A stretch of DNA of 64,000 nucleotides from JAIQFL01 sp035295745 (GTDB lineage Bacteria; Acidobacteriota; Terriglobia; Bryobacterales; Bryobacteraceae). The notes below the pieces were generated by a model. That model saw only the letters and a program-made list of their open reading frames with translations. It searched no databases and was not told the DNA's origin. The position numbers and the translations under genes were made by a program. Location of the stretch: contig DATGIL010000021.1 in assembly GCA_035295745.1 (NCBI GenBank), positions 1-64,000 on the forward strand. The letters are read 5' to 3'. This document shows positions 9,741 to 19,345 of the stretch, one piece after another; position 1 is the first letter of the stretch; each line of letters starts with the position of its first letter.

Positions 9741-11056
9741 TTCCGTGACCCGATCAGGAGGATGCGCACATCCATCACGTTGGTGTTTGTGGGACCGGTG
9801 ATGACCAGGTCGCCCAGCGTTTCAAAGTAATGATACGAGTCGTTTGCGTCGAGGAAGCGCTGCGCTTCCGGGCCGCGGCTCACGGTGAGTCCATCGGCGA
9901 TCGCTCCGGCAGCGTCGGTGGGGCCATCGGATCCGTCGGTACCTGCGCTGAATACCACGACGTCGGGAAGGCCGGCGACATCGATAGCGGCTGCCAGGAC
10001 AAACTCCTGATTCCGGCCGCCGAGTCCGCTTCCCTTGATGGTGACGGTGGTTTCACCGCCGGTAATGATGCAAGCTGGAGGCTTGATGGGCAGCGACGAA
10101 TGCGAGACTTCGCGGGCAATCGCGGCATGCATGCGAGCGATGTCCCGAGTCTCGCCCTGAATCTCACTCGCCAGCACCAGGGTCTTGAGACCGAGTTCAC
10201 GCGCCTTCCGGGCGGCCGCGTCGAGCGCGAGGCGATTGCTGCCGACGACCGAATTGCGGACGCCGCGGAAAACCGGGTCCAGAGGCTTAGGTGTCTCCGG
10301 AATCTCCCCCCGCGTTCCCTGATCAATCCGATGCCGTACGGTTTCCGGCACGCGGTCGAAGATCTCAAACTTTGCGAGGACTCGCGCGGCATCCGCGAAA
10401 GTGGATGCATCGGGCGCGGTAGGACCCGAACCTATCACGTCAAGATCGTCGCCAATCACGTCGGAAAGCAGTAGCGCTTCGACCTTGGCGGGGGCAGCGA
10501 GCCGCGCCAACTGCCCGCCTTTAATGCGCGAGATGTGCTTGCGAACGGTGTTGATTTCGTGGATGTTAGCTCCACAGGCGAGGAGCAGGCGGGTAACCGA
10601 TTGCTTCTCTTCGAGGGTGACCGGATCGGCAGGCAAAGGCAGCAAAGCCGACCCACCTCCCGAGATCAGACACAAGACGAGATCATCCTTTTGTGCGGCG
10701 GAGGCAATGGTTGCGATCCGTTTAGCGCCGTAGACTCCACGCTGGTCCGGAACGGGGTGTCCGCATTCGTTCAATTCTATCCGCTTGAGTTTGGCGGTGT
10801 GGCCGTCCTTGACGTTGACGAGCCCAGCCGTGATGCGGCCGCCGAGAACGCGTTCCGCCGCCTGAGCCATCGAGGCCCCGGCCTTACCGGCTCCCACCAC
10901 ATAAATATGTCGAAATCGATCGGGATCAAGTTGTTTGAGGCGGGCGGTGACGGCTTTCGCAGGATCGGCTGCCGCCAGAGAGGCGCGAAAGATCGCCATG
11001 GCGTATCTACGTAAGACCGCCGTAGAAAACTTACCGGGATTTCGCGAGGCCGCCAT
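9737..11056 (-). CDS. Glycerate 2-kinase (MOFRL / DUF4147 family)
   Basis: Enzyme of 439 residues that phosphorylates D-glycerate, probably to 2-phosphoglycerate. The N-terminal DUF4147 Rossmann-like domain shows IYVVGAGKAGASMAQAAE and LCLISGGGSALLPLP; the C-terminal MOFRL domain shows CIITGGETTVTIKGSGLGGRNQE and VFSAGTDGSDGPTDAAGA. Length is normal for the family. Start taken at ATG 11056 (MAASRNPGKF), 10 bases after the shikimate kinase stop; an in-frame start at 11128 would overlap that gene and add a non-conserved leader. Member of the SDR-aroK-glycerate kinase-TPR operon. Confidence 0.93.
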   Translation of the reverse strand: MAASRNPGKFSTAVLRRYAMAIFRASLAAADPAKAVTARLKQLDPDRFRHIYVVGAGKAGASMAQAAERVLGGRITAGLVNVKDGHTAKLKRIELNECGHPVPDQRGVYGAKRIATIASAAQKDDLVLCLISGGGSALLPLPADPVTLEEKQSVTRLLLACGANIHEINTVRKHISRIKGGQLARLAAPAKVEALLLSDVIGDDLDVIGSGPTAPDASTFADAARVLAKFEIFDRVPETVRHRIDQGTRGEIPETPKPLDPVFRGVRNSVVGSNRLALDAAARKARELGLKTLVLASEIQGETRDIARMHAAIAREVSHSSLPIKPPACIITGGETTVTIKGSGLGGRNQEFVLAAAIDVAGLPDVVVFSAGTDGSDGPTDAAGAIADGLTVSRGPEAQRFLDANDSYHYFETLGDLVITGPTNTNVMDVRILLIGSRK

Positions 11057-11066
11057 AATCGCTATC

Positions 11067-11597
11067 TCATTGAAATAATGGATGGCGCACGATCGATTCC
11101 ACGGCAACCGCAGGATCGTCGCTTTCAATCGCGATGTGGATGTCGGCCAGTTGGTAAATCTCGCGCCGCTTTTCGAACAGCACCTCGAACGTGGCAGCGT
11201 CTCGCGCCAGAGGGCGGGTCGAAGGATCGCCCAGGCGCCTCTTGATCACATGCAAGGGGCAATTGAGCCAGACCACCAACCCGTTATCTTGCAGGAGGGC
11301 GCGATTCACGGGCTCCACAAACGCACCACCCCCTAAAGCGAGCACGGCGGGGCGCCCCCGCTCGATCCAGCCGAGGTGTTGCCGGATAATCCCAGTCTCG
11401 ACGTTCCGAAATTCGGACTCTCCTCGAGTGTCGAAGATTTCAGCAATCGTCGAGTTCTCGGCGGATTCGATTTCTGTGTCCGTGTCGAAAAAGCTCCATC
11501 CCAGCCGATGGGCTAAATGACGGCCAATCGTGGACTTACCGGAGGCCATGAATCCTACCAGATAGATTCCTGGTGTACGTTTCAGTTTGAGGTTCAT
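11067..11597 (-). CDS. aroK: Shikimate kinase
   Basis: Protein of 176 residues for the fifth step of the shikimate pathway, ATP-dependent phosphorylation of shikimate. Walker A is GFMASGKS at residues 15-22; the shikimate-contacting Asp lies in FFDTDTEIE, the GGG motif in LALGGGAF, and the lid Arg pair in STRPLARD. The start is ATG 11597, whose first bases overlap the TGA of the upstream SDR gene (11594-11597), implying translational coupling. A longer frame to 11738 runs inside the SDR gene and is not used. Size and motifs fit the family well; a gluconate kinase is a less likely alternative. Confidence 0.92.
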   Translation of the reverse strand: MNLKLKRTPGIYLVGFMASGKSTIGRHLAHRLGWSFFDTDTEIESAENSTIAEIFDTRGESEFRNVETGIIRQHLGWIERGRPAVLALGGGAFVEPVNRALLQDNGLVVWLNCPLHVIKRRLGDPSTRPLARDAATFEVLFEKRREIYQLADIHIAIESDDPAVAVESIVRHPLFQ

Positions 11598-12367
11598 GCG
11601 GTTTCGTTCATCGCTGCCATGCGAGCTTCCACAATCGAAGGAAACACGCGCGCCAGCCCGACCAGGATCCAACCTGGTTTCGGCGTTACGATCGTGCGTG
11701 CATCTCGCGCGACACCCTTGCGGATCGCCAGGGCGCATTCCGCTGCGGTAATGGCCATCCGTCTGGCACGGACCATGCTTTCGGGGGCCTGACCCGCGGT
11801 CACATTCTTCTGGAATCCGGTCTTCACATATCCCGGGCAGACCAGCATGGTTTTGACGTTATCGCGGCGCAGTTCCATTCGCAAGCCTTCTGTGAGAGAG
11901 CCCACGGCATATTTGGACGCACTATAAATCGTCATCCAGGGCAAAGTCATTTTGCCCCCTATGGAGCCCACATTGACGATCATGCCGCTCCTTTGCGTAC
12001 GCATATGGGGCACGACCAATTGGGTCATCCCGAGGAGGGCGAAAAAATTCAACTCCATCAGACCGCGGGTCTGCGCCATGGGCGCGCTCCATGAGGGCAG
12101 GTAGAAGCCAAGGCCGGCGTTATTAATGAGAATATCGATGGTGCCGTATTTTGCGACGGTCCGCTCCACGACGGAGCGCCGGACGTTTTCATCGGTCAAA
12201 TCTCCGGCAGTGATCAGTCCATCCGACCCAGCCGCGCGACGGAGCCCCTCTTCGGATCGGGCGGTCAGGGAAAGCTTGGCGCCAGCGCGGCTGAATTCCG
12301 CGGCACAGGCGGCGCCGATTCCCTCCGAGGCTCCTGTGATGAGCACGACTTTGCCGTCGATCTGCAT
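11594..12367 (-). CDS. Short-chain dehydrogenase/reductase
   Basis: NAD(P)-dependent oxidoreductase of the classical SDR family, 257 residues. Cofactor motif TGASEGIG is at residues 11-18, the NNAG motif in ILINNAGLGFYL, and the catalytic Ser/Tyr/Lys in VNVGSIGGK and YSASKYAV. The substrate cannot be told. It is the first gene of the four-gene operon and is divergent from the Lon-substrate-domain gene across 87 bases. Confidence 0.9.
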   Translation of the reverse strand: MQIDGKVVLITGASEGIGAACAAEFSRAGAKLSLTARSEEGLRRAAGSDGLITAGDLTDENVRRSVVERTVAKYGTIDILINNAGLGFYLPSWSAPMAQTRGLMELNFFALLGMTQLVVPHMRTQRSGMIVNVGSIGGKMTLPWMTIYSASKYAVGSLTEGLRMELRRDNVKTMLVCPGYVKTGFQKNVTAGQAPESMVRARRMAITAAECALAIRKGVARDARTIVTPKPGWILVGLARVFPSIVEARMAAMNETA

Positions 12368-12442
12368 GGTAAATGGTAATCAGGAGTCTAGGACCAGAGG
12401 CCTAAAAACTTTCCCAAATTTGCTCGTAATTGGTTGAAACGC

Positions 12443-12448
12443 CATAAT
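12443..12448 (+). promoter_or_regulatory. -10 box (CATAAT), six bases before an ATG
   Basis: CATAAT ends six bases before the ATG at 12455. With a usual 6-7 base discriminator, transcription would begin at or next to the A of the ATG. No Shine-Dalgarno sequence precedes this ATG. The inference is a leaderless transcript; the -35 is not obvious. Confidence 0.45.
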
Positions 12449-12454
12449 AGTACC

Positions 12455-13084
12455 ATGCCTTCGCGGCTCATCCCGCTGTTCCCGCTCCAGGTGGTGGTTT
12501 TTCCCAGAACTCCATTGCCGCTGCACATTTTCGAAGAACGATATAAGCAAATGGTAGGAAATGCGATACAGGACAAATCCGAATTCGGAATTGTCCTGGC
12601 GAGGGAAAATGGAATCGTCAATACAGGCTGCACCGTGCTTGTGGAAAAAGTATTGGAGACTTACCCGGATGGGAGGATGGACATCCTGACGCGCGGCCAG
12701 AGGCGATTCGAGATCATCTCCTTAAACGAAGAGAAGGATTATCTCCAAGGCGAGGTTAACTTTTTCGATGACGACGACTTCACGCCGGCACCCGACGATC
12801 TCCGCAATCAGGCTCTCTCGAACTACCAGGATCTGAGCAGTCTCTCGATCTCAGACGAGCGCAGCGAACCGAACCTGGAGGATCGCCAACTCAGCTTTCA
12901 ACTGGCGCAGGATCTGCCGGATCTCGATTTTCGAAGCGCCCTGTTGCGCCTGCGCTCGGAAGCCGGGCGCCTCAAGCAGTTGAATCATTATTTGAAGGAC
13001 TATGTACCCCGCCAACGTACGATAAAACGCATGACGGAACTGGCTCCCCGGAACGGCTTCGGGGGGAAACCCGTCGGGATGTAG
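12455..13084 (+). CDS. Lon N-terminal (substrate-binding) domain protein
   Basis: Stand-alone LON substrate-binding domain protein of 209 residues, without the AAA+ or protease domains of Lon. The N-terminus is diagnostic: RLIPLFPLQVVVFPRTPLPL and HIFEERYKQMV. The second half is helical and charged (DLDFRSALLRLRSEAGRLKQL). The ATG at 12455 gives the canonical beginning MPSRLIPLFPL; an upstream TTG at 12434 would add non-conserved residues and would lie before the putative -10 box. The biochemical role of such stand-alone proteins is not settled. Confidence 0.88.
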   Translation: MPSRLIPLFPLQVVVFPRTPLPLHIFEERYKQMVGNAIQDKSEFGIVLARENGIVNTGCTVLVEKVLETYPDGRMDILTRGQRRFEIISLNEEKDYLQGEVNFFDDDDFTPAPDDLRNQALSNYQDLSSLSISDERSEPNLEDRQLSFQLAQDLPDLDFRSALLRLRSEAGRLKQLNHYLKDYVPRQRTIKRMTELAPRNGFGGKPVGM

Positions 13085-13145
13085 ATGGGTGCGCGTTACC
13101 ATCAGGTATTCGCCGGATAGGGGACCGGCCACGGAAACTCACTCC

Positions 13146-14936
13146 ATGACTTTCCAGCGCGAAAAGAGAGAACCTTTGCAACGAACGATGCCGTTCGTAG
13201 CTTCAGGCTGGATTCACGGCTTCGTTCTGGCTGCGATCGCGCTCGCACCAAATAATAGTGCGCGTTCACGCTCCGCTTACGAGCAGGAGATCGAGCCGCA
13301 CGAGAAGCGCATCATCTGGTACAACGTTCACGATCGTCTGCCGGACATCAGTCCGACCAGCACCCACAAGAGCAACGACCCGGCACGAGCGCGAGAGAAG
13401 TTCGATCAGACGATCGTGGCAGGTAACAAGGACCTTCCCGGCCCGAAACAGCTCATCGCCATGGCAGCGCCGGAGATCAAGACTCCGGATCTCTTGCCGC
13501 TGCCGAATGTGGTGGGCATGTCTCCACCGCGCCCGCTCCGCGATTTCACCGCGCCGGTCCCGAAGCCACCTGAACCACTTCCGGTGCCGCATCTCCCGGA
13601 CGCACCGCGCGTAACTCAGACGGTCGACACCAGTAAGCTGCCCATCGAGAGCCGGATTCCCAAGCCGGCTCCGCGTCCTTTTAAACCGCCACCAACTCCA
13701 AAGCCGAAAGCCCCCGCATCCACGCAGCTGCCCGATGCCCCCGCGGTCTCGGCGGTTGTGGAAGGCAAGGATCTTCCGATCCAGGTACCGGACCGGCGTG
13801 CGCCGCTGCGCACTTTCACGCCGCCTCCCGAGCGCAAGCCAAAGCTGGCGGTGCCCGCGGCGCTCCCCGACGCTCCCGATGTCGCGCTCGCTGCGGAGAA
13901 AAAAGATCTTCCCTTTGCAATTCCCGAAAAACGAGCGCCGCGGCGAGCATTCAACGCCCCTCCTGCGGCCAAGCCAAAGGTGCAGGCGCCGGAAGCATTA
14001 CCAGATGCTCCAACCGTGACGGCAGCGGTGCAGGGAAAAGATCTGCCGATCAATGTGGCCGATCCAAAGGCCCCGCCCCGAGCGTTCACGCCTCCGCAAA
14101 CTCCACGCAGGAAGGCCGCCCCGTCGCCAGACCTCCCGGCCGCACCGGAAGTCGCGGGAACTCCGTCGGAGTCTGGTACAGCGGAGGTCTCTCTGGCGAT
14201 CGTCGGCATCCATCCGGCGAAGGTCCCGGATTTCCCAACACCTCCGGGATCGCGACCGGCGGGGTTCTCCGCTGGCCCCGACCCGAAGCGGGACGGTAGC
14301 GAGAAGGCCGGAGCCACCTCGAATTCGATGCTCTCGGTCCCGGGCCTGCTGGTCCGCGGCGGGCCGCAGGATGCTCCCGCGAACCTCCTGGCGAATGCGT
14401 CGCCGACATCGCACGACAACCTGCTGGCGGCAGCACGAGCCGCGCTCAATAATCCTGCCGCTGGCGCTAGCCCTCCGCCCATCGCTCCGCACGAGTCGCG
14501 TGCCACCCGGGTAACCAGTGCGCCGGATCCTCGCCTGGATGGACGGGCCATTTACACGGTGGCGATCCAGATGCCGAACGTCACGAGCTTCTCCGGCAGT
14601 TGGATGGTGTGGTTTGCGGATCATGAGCCCGAGCCCGGCGCAGAAGCCCACGAGATTCGCGCGCCGGTTCCCCTGCGCAAAGTGGATCCCAAGTACATCG
14701 CGGCAGCGGCGGCGGAGAATGTCGAAGGAGTGGTGCGACTCTTCGCCGTCATTCGGAAAGACGGCCACGTTGAGGCGGTTGGGTTAGTGCGGCATCTGGA
14801 CGAACGGCTCGATAAGAGTGCCCAGGAGGCGTTGGCCCAATGGATCTTCCAGCCCGCCACGCTCGACGGCAAGCCGATCGCAGTGGACGCAGTGTTTGAG
14901 ATTCCTTTCCACCTGGCGCCGAAACCTGCTAAGTGA
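13146..14936 (+). CDS. TonB-family protein with proline-rich tandem repeats
   Basis: Protein of 596 residues. A short N-terminal hydrophobic stretch (MPFVASGWIHGFVLAAIALAP) could anchor it, followed by a Pro/Lys-rich spacer and a C-terminal TonB-like domain (RKVDPKYIAAAAAENVEGVV; SAQEALAQWIFQPATLDGKP). TonB proteins transmit proton-motive force to outer-membrane transporters across the periplasm. The spacer has four exact-length 45-residue repeats beginning LPDAP. I chose ATG 13146 (MTFQREKREPLQRTMPF); GTG 13089 is upstream in frame but codes for residues unlike a membrane N-terminus. Its TGA directly abuts the ATG of the HAD gene. Confidence 0.82.
   Translation: MTFQREKREPLQRTMPFVASGWIHGFVLAAIALAPNNSARSRSAYEQEIEPHEKRIIWYNVHDRLPDISPTSTHKSNDPARAREKFDQTIVAGNKDLPGPKQLIAMAAPEIKTPDLLPLPNVVGMSPPRPLRDFTAPVPKPPEPLPVPHLPDAPRVTQTVDTSKLPIESRIPKPAPRPFKPPPTPKPKAPASTQLPDAPAVSAVVEGKDLPIQVPDRRAPLRTFTPPPERKPKLAVPAALPDAPDVALAAEKKDLPFAIPEKRAPRRAFNAPPAAKPKVQAPEALPDAPTVTAAVQGKDLPINVADPKAPPRAFTPPQTPRRKAAPSPDLPAAPEVAGTPSESGTAEVSLAIVGIHPAKVPDFPTPPGSRPAGFSAGPDPKRDGSEKAGATSNSMLSVPGLLVRGGPQDAPANLLANASPTSHDNLLAAARAALNNPAAGASPPPIAPHESRATRVTSAPDPRLDGRAIYTVAIQMPNVTSFSGSWMVWFADHEPEPGAEAHEIRAPVPLRKVDPKYIAAAAAENVEGVVRLFAVIRKDGHVEAVGLVRHLDERLDKSAQEALAQWIFQPATLDGKPIAVDAVFEIPFHLAPKPAK
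13593..14132 (+). repeat. Four 135-bp in-frame tandem repeats in the TonB-like gene
   Basis: Repeat units begin at 13593, 13728, 13863 and 13998, each exactly 135 bases (45 codons); a partial fifth begins at 14133. The protein consensus is LPDAPxVxxxVxxKDLPI, then a PxRAPxRxFxPPPxxKPK segment. Units have diverged in sequence but not in length, so length appears to be selected, consistent with a periplasm-spanning rod. Confidence 0.9.
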
Positions 14937-15620
14937 ATGCGACAATACCTGATCATTGATGCGGACGACACGCTGTGGGAGAACAACATCTACTTCGAGC
15001 GGGCGTTCGACGATTTTGCGGAATTCCTGAACCACACCAGCATGACACCGAGCGAGGTGCGTGCGGTGTTGGACGAGATTGAGTCTGCCAATGCGCGCAT
15101 CCATGGCTATGGCACGCTGAATTTCGCGCGCAACCTGAGGCAATGCTATGAGCACCTGGCGGAACGCGAAGTCCGGGAAGACGACCTGCGCACGGTAATG
15201 GCATTCGCGGAACGAATCCTCGAATGTCCGATGGAGATCATCGCGGGCGTGGAAGAGACTTTGACTTATCTCGCCGAGCGCCACGATCTGACACTATTCA
15301 CCAAAGGACACGTAGAGGAGCAGAAGCTCAAAGTCGACCGGTCGGGCCTGGGCGTTTTTTTCGGGCACCTGGCGATCGTCAAGGAAAAGGACGCGGCGGC
15401 TTACCGAAAGCTGGTGGCGGAGCGCGGAATGGACCCGGAGCGCACCTGGATGATCGGGAACAGTCCAAAGTCGGACATCAATCCGGCATTGGAGGCAGGT
15501 CTGAGGGCCGTGTTCGTTCCGCACGCGCACACCTGGATACTCGAGAAGCAGGAGATTACTCCGGCGAATGGCCGGCTGCTGGTGCTGGAGCGCTTCGGGG
15601 ATCTGCGCAAGCACTTTTAG
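14937..15620 (+). CDS. HAD-superfamily hydrolase (phosphatase-like)
   Basis: Protein of 227 residues. HAD motif I is DADDT at residues 8-12, with the nucleophile Asp8 and general acid Asp10; motif II Thr is in LTLFTKG; the Lys is in FGHLAIVKEKD; motif III is MIGNSPKSDINPA. A helical cap lies between motifs I and II (residues 20-100). Likely a small-molecule phosphatase; the substrate cannot be told from sequence. Its ATG follows the TonB gene stop without a gap. Confidence 0.88.
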   Translation: MRQYLIIDADDTLWENNIYFERAFDDFAEFLNHTSMTPSEVRAVLDEIESANARIHGYGTLNFARNLRQCYEHLAEREVREDDLRTVMAFAERILECPMEIIAGVEETLTYLAERHDLTLFTKGHVEEQKLKVDRSGLGVFFGHLAIVKEKDAAAYRKLVAERGMDPERTWMIGNSPKSDINPALEAGLRAVFVPHAHTWILEKQEITPANGRLLVLERFGDLRKHF

Positions 15621-15696
15621 CCGCGAAAGGATAGCCACAAAGATTAGGTTCTGGAGGAAGCGAATGGACTTTCCCGTGCATCCCACTATGTAAGTG

Positions 15697-17136
15697 ATGA
15701 CTGGAATTTATCGGATGACCGGGTGGTTCCTCGCAACGGGCTTGCTTTCGATGCACGCACAGCCGGCCCGCAAGGGGTCCGTGGAGATTCTGGATCAATT
15801 CAGCGAGAGCGTGCAGGCGCTGGCGGCTCGCGTAGCGCCCAGTGTTGTGCAGATTTCGGTGAGCCGTTACGCTCCGCGAGAACAAGGCGATACCGGGCGC
15901 ACCGGCCTCGTCCTGGGCCGCGAGCAGGCGATCGGGTCAGGAGTAATCATCGATCCCGATGGGTATATCGTGACTAACGCCCACGTGGTCTCGAACGCAC
16001 TCCGCATCCGCGTGACTCGCATGGCACAGTCTCCGATCAAGGCCGCCAAACCTGACCAGACGATCAGCGACGCCTTGGCTCTGGCGTTGGCCCCGCCGGT
16101 GGAAGCGACCCTTGTGGGAGTGTACAAGGAACTGGATCTCGCATTGATCAAGATCGCCGACACTGGTCTACCGGCGCTGAAATTCGCCGATTACCGGAAA
16201 CTGAGGCAGGGACAGGTCGTATTCGCGTTCGGAAGCCGGCAAGGGCTCGGCAACTCCATGAGTATGGGAGTGGTCAGTTCAGTAGCCCGGCAACCTGAGC
16301 CCGACAGCCCTTTTGTGTTTATTCAGACCGATGCACCGATCAATCCCGGCGATAGCGGCGGTCCACTGGTCAACACTGCAGGTGAAATCGTCGGCCTCGA
16401 CACGTTTATTCTGTCGCAATCGGGTGGAAGCGAGGGCATTGGCTTCGCGATTCCCAGTGCGTTGATCGAGCTGGCGAGCGGGGAACTGCGCAAGTACGGC
16501 CATATGCACCAGCAGATGATCGGGGTCGGGGTACAGACGATTACGCCGTTGATGTCTTCGGCGCTGGGGCTGCCGCGAGACGCCGGGGTTCTGATTTCGG
16601 ATGTCGCACCGGGCGGCCAGGCGGAGCAGGCGGGAGTGAAATTGAACGACATCGTCACGGCGGTGGATGGGCGGCGGATCGAGAACGTTCCCATGTTCAC
16701 GACGGCGATGCTTTCGCATCCCGGAGGGCGAAAAGTACAACTCGATTTGCAGCGCGGCACCCAGGAATTGACGATCGAAGTACCGACGACTGAGGAGTCG
16801 CATGATGCGGACCGGCTGTCGGATCGCATCGATCCCGACAAGAATCGGGTGCGGCAACTGGGGATTATCGGACTTGCGGTCGATAAGGAGATCGAAGGCA
16901 TTCTGCCAGGGCTGCGCGGTCCGTATGGAGTGATCGTGGCGGCCTTATCGGCGTCGGCGGCAGCTAGTGCCACGGGGCTGCAGGTCGGCGACGTGATTCA
17001 CGAGGTCAACGGGACTGCCGTGTCGAGTGTGGAGGCCTTGCGAACGATCATGGAGAAGTTCAAGCGCGGCGATGCGGTCGCGTTGTTTATCGAGCGGGAC
17101 TCAAAACTGCAATATCTGGCGTTCGAGATCGAGTAG
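15697..17136 (+). CDS. HtrA/DegP-like serine protease with two PDZ domains
   Basis: Exported trypsin-fold protease of 479 residues. Signal peptide is MTGIYRMTGWFLATGLLSMHAQ. The catalytic triad is His96 (TNAHVV), Asp147 (ELDLALIKI) and Ser220 (NPGDSGGPL). PDZ1 spans about 265-355 and PDZ2 about 395-475 (GLQVGDVIHEVNG). This is the standard layout of periplasmic quality-control proteases. ATG 15697 and GTG 15694 are both possible starts; ATG 15715 is a third. It differs from textbook DegP in a shorter LA-loop region. Confidence 0.92.
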   Translation: MTGIYRMTGWFLATGLLSMHAQPARKGSVEILDQFSESVQALAARVAPSVVQISVSRYAPREQGDTGRTGLVLGREQAIGSGVIIDPDGYIVTNAHVVSNALRIRVTRMAQSPIKAAKPDQTISDALALALAPPVEATLVGVYKELDLALIKIADTGLPALKFADYRKLRQGQVVFAFGSRQGLGNSMSMGVVSSVARQPEPDSPFVFIQTDAPINPGDSGGPLVNTAGEIVGLDTFILSQSGGSEGIGFAIPSALIELASGELRKYGHMHQQMIGVGVQTITPLMSSALGLPRDAGVLISDVAPGGQAEQAGVKLNDIVTAVDGRRIENVPMFTTAMLSHPGGRKVQLDLQRGTQELTIEVPTTEESHDADRLSDRIDPDKNRVRQLGIIGLAVDKEIEGILPGLRGPYGVIVAALSASAAASATGLQVGDVIHEVNGTAVSSVEALRTIMEKFKRGDAVALFIERDSKLQYLAFEIE

Positions 17137-17965
17137 GTAGAACTGCCTTTCGATGACAGGGAACAACTCCGGTACGAAGAGCTAGCTACTGATGCTCATT
17201 CTTTCAAGTTGCGCGCGCGAGCGCGTCTGCAGATTAACGAAATCGCGGCGGCGTTAGGCCATCAGTTGCTTCTCTCCGGAAGCTAAACTTCGCCGCCCCA
17301 CTCCCGGGTTTATCTGATACAAAGTGTAAACCTCGATGAGCTGACGAGCGGCTCCCGCACCTTAAGGATATTGCAGAAAGACCCGGAGGGCTAAACCCAA
17401 AAGGTTGGCACGAAAGCCATGGATGACACAACCGACGCCTTACCGGGCGCGAGTGTGATCCAGCACGAACAGTTGAATCCTCTCCGAACCAAGAATCCCT
17501 CGACAGCAGAACCGGTACTTTGAAATACTGTAGCGTATTTCGCCCTACGGTTTTGAGCTCCAGGCATCAGTATACCGAGACGTGCAGGCTCTGCAAGATC
17601 AATAATTAAGATAATCAGTACTTGATGTCTGCAATAGATAGGAATATAGTAGAGATTCGCACAACTCAAAGACCTCGACAAGCTTTCTGAAGTGCGCGGG
17701 ACTCCCAGGAATTCAGGAACCAAGTTATCAAATGTCCGATGAGGTGTGGGCGTGACTACGGCACCCTAGATCCGCATTTGCAAGCTTGCGCCAGACTCAC
17801 GAAATTCCAGCGATGAAGATGGGAGAGCTTTGGCGATTCGATCGGGCACTTATCGATAACGGTCTTGTTCACAAGTCCAACATTGCCGAGATTTTCCGGC
17901 GGCAGCGGGGTCGGAGGACAGCGCGCTGCGATCCACAGATGCAGGCGGCGAGAGGAACTTTTCCG
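17137..17965. other. Gene-free stretch before the vWA/tubulin-like operon
   Basis: I see no convincing gene in these 829 bases. A short open stretch directly after the htrA stop (17137-17284, ending LGHQLLLSGS) has a faint helix-turn-helix look but no start or family match. Bases 17590-17680 are visibly more A/T-rich than surroundings and could hold the promoter of the following operon. The region separates a core gene from an accessory-looking operon. Confidence 0.5.
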
Positions 17966-19345
17966 ATGACCAAAACGGGGACCGCATGTCTATACTCAGC
18001 CAGTGATGTCGTCGGCCAGATTGAGCAGTTGCGGCCGCTGAAAACAGCAGGCATTTGGCTCGTAGCGCTGGGTGCCGCGTTTGGACTCGGATGTGACGCT
18101 CGCACTCAAGCGCCGGATGACATTGCGATAGAAGAGAGCTTTCGACCCTTTTATGGAGTGCGGCCCGAAGCCGCGGCGACTTCCGACCTGGACATCTATG
18201 TCGACGGCTCTATGTCAATGAGGGGTTACGTCTTAGCGCAGAATTCCAACTACTCGCAAATGATCCGTGAGGTGCTCCAATCGGCGACTGCGGCCCAGTT
18301 CAATTTGAACATATACAAGTTTACGTCCACCGTAACCCCCGTCACCCGTTTGCCACTGGGGCAATTGCAGACTCCTGGATTTTATGATGGTAGGGATACC
18401 CCGCTGGCCACGCTTTTAAGTCAGCTGGCAAACGAGACTTCACACACGGCCATTATCATCAGCGATTTGGTGCAATCAGATGGCGGCGTCGACAGCCTGG
18501 GGCTAGTCAAGTCGCTCTCCCAACTGGCGGGCCGCGGTTTGCAAATGAGACTTCTCGGGTACCGTTCCAGTTTCGACGGTGACTACTATCCCGAGAGTCG
18601 CGCCGGCGGCCTCGGGCAGCGGACCTTCCGCCTGACGATGAGTCAGAGCCTTCCGGGAACTGGGCGCCCATTTTACCTCTTTGTGGTGGCCCCGAACGCC
18701 GAGTCGATGAAGCGGGTCGACAACTACGTCCTCAACCGATTTCCCGCGGTTCAGACCTTCAACCCGACAGCACCGCCCGTATCCGTGGACAATGTAGAAC
18801 TGCAGACTCAAGGGATCAAGGCGACTCGATGGAGTCTGTATTCACGACTCGCGCGGAGGGAGACGGCCACCGCAAGGCGGTTAGATTCCGCGTTTGTCTT
18901 GACGACCAGTACACCCGGGATCGCCGTGACGCTGCCGCTGACGTTTCAAGTTCAGTTCAACCTACCTCTGCGCCAGCCCGGCCGACTGAGTTTCGAGGCG
19001 GTGCGCGCGACGTGGAGTCGGAAATCCGGACTCAAGAAGCCTGCGCCAATCGAAATACCCGTAACGGGGGAGTTCGACAAGGGTGGGCAACGCATCCTGC
19101 TACGCCTCACGGTAAGCAAGCCAGAGCCGCAGGGCTGGGACGTGTATTACCTCAAGATGCGGGCCGGCGAGGCCAATCTTTCCGTGCCTGCGTGGGTAAT
19201 AGACTGGAACACAGATAACGATTCGGTAGTCACTAACGGGAACCGCACGTTTCTCCTTACGCTACTGGTGCAAGCGATGGCAAACGGCATCACAGAGCGT
19301 GTTGTTTTCTGCGAATACATGTTGAAAGTGGGGAAGGGAGATTGA
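17966..19345 (+). CDS. Membrane-anchored vWA-like domain protein
   Basis: Protein of 459 residues, first gene of a seven-gene operon. The N-terminus has a hydrophobic segment ending in Cys (GIWLVALGAAFGLGC), a signal/lipoprotein-like anchor though the -3 position is Gly rather than Leu. The next domain is vWA-like: an intact MIDAS start DGSMS in SDLDIYVDGSMSMRGY, then HTAIIISDLVQSDGG as the third metal-site strand. The C-terminal half (about 280-459) is beta-rich and unassigned. I chose ATG 17966, preceded by AGAGGA with 9 bases spacing; earlier TTG/ATG codons give a long non-conserved leader. It overlaps the next gene (TGATG). It may act as a metal-dependent adhesion/assembly module outside the inner membrane. 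Confidence 0.72.
   Translation: MTKTGTACLYSASDVVGQIEQLRPLKTAGIWLVALGAAFGLGCDARTQAPDDIAIEESFRPFYGVRPEAAATSDLDIYVDGSMSMRGYVLAQNSNYSQMIREVLQSATAAQFNLNIYKFTSTVTPVTRLPLGQLQTPGFYDGRDTPLATLLSQLANETSHTAIIISDLVQSDGGVDSLGLVKSLSQLAGRGLQMRLLGYRSSFDGDYYPESRAGGLGQRTFRLTMSQSLPGTGRPFYLFVVAPNAESMKRVDNYVLNRFPAVQTFNPTAPPVSVDNVELQTQGIKATRWSLYSRLARRETATARRLDSAFVLTTSTPGIAVTLPLTFQVQFNLPLRQPGRLSFEAVRATWSRKSGLKKPAPIEIPVTGEFDKGGQRILLRLTVSKPEPQGWDVYYLKMRAGEANLSVPAWVIDWNTDNDSVVTNGNRTFLLTLLVQAMANGITERVVFCEYMLKVGKGD

Noticed and set aside
17137..17284. Sigma-factor-like remnant after htrA
   Set aside because: The phrase RARARLQINEIAAALGH superficially recalls a sigma region 4, but order and spacing are wrong and there is no start codon.
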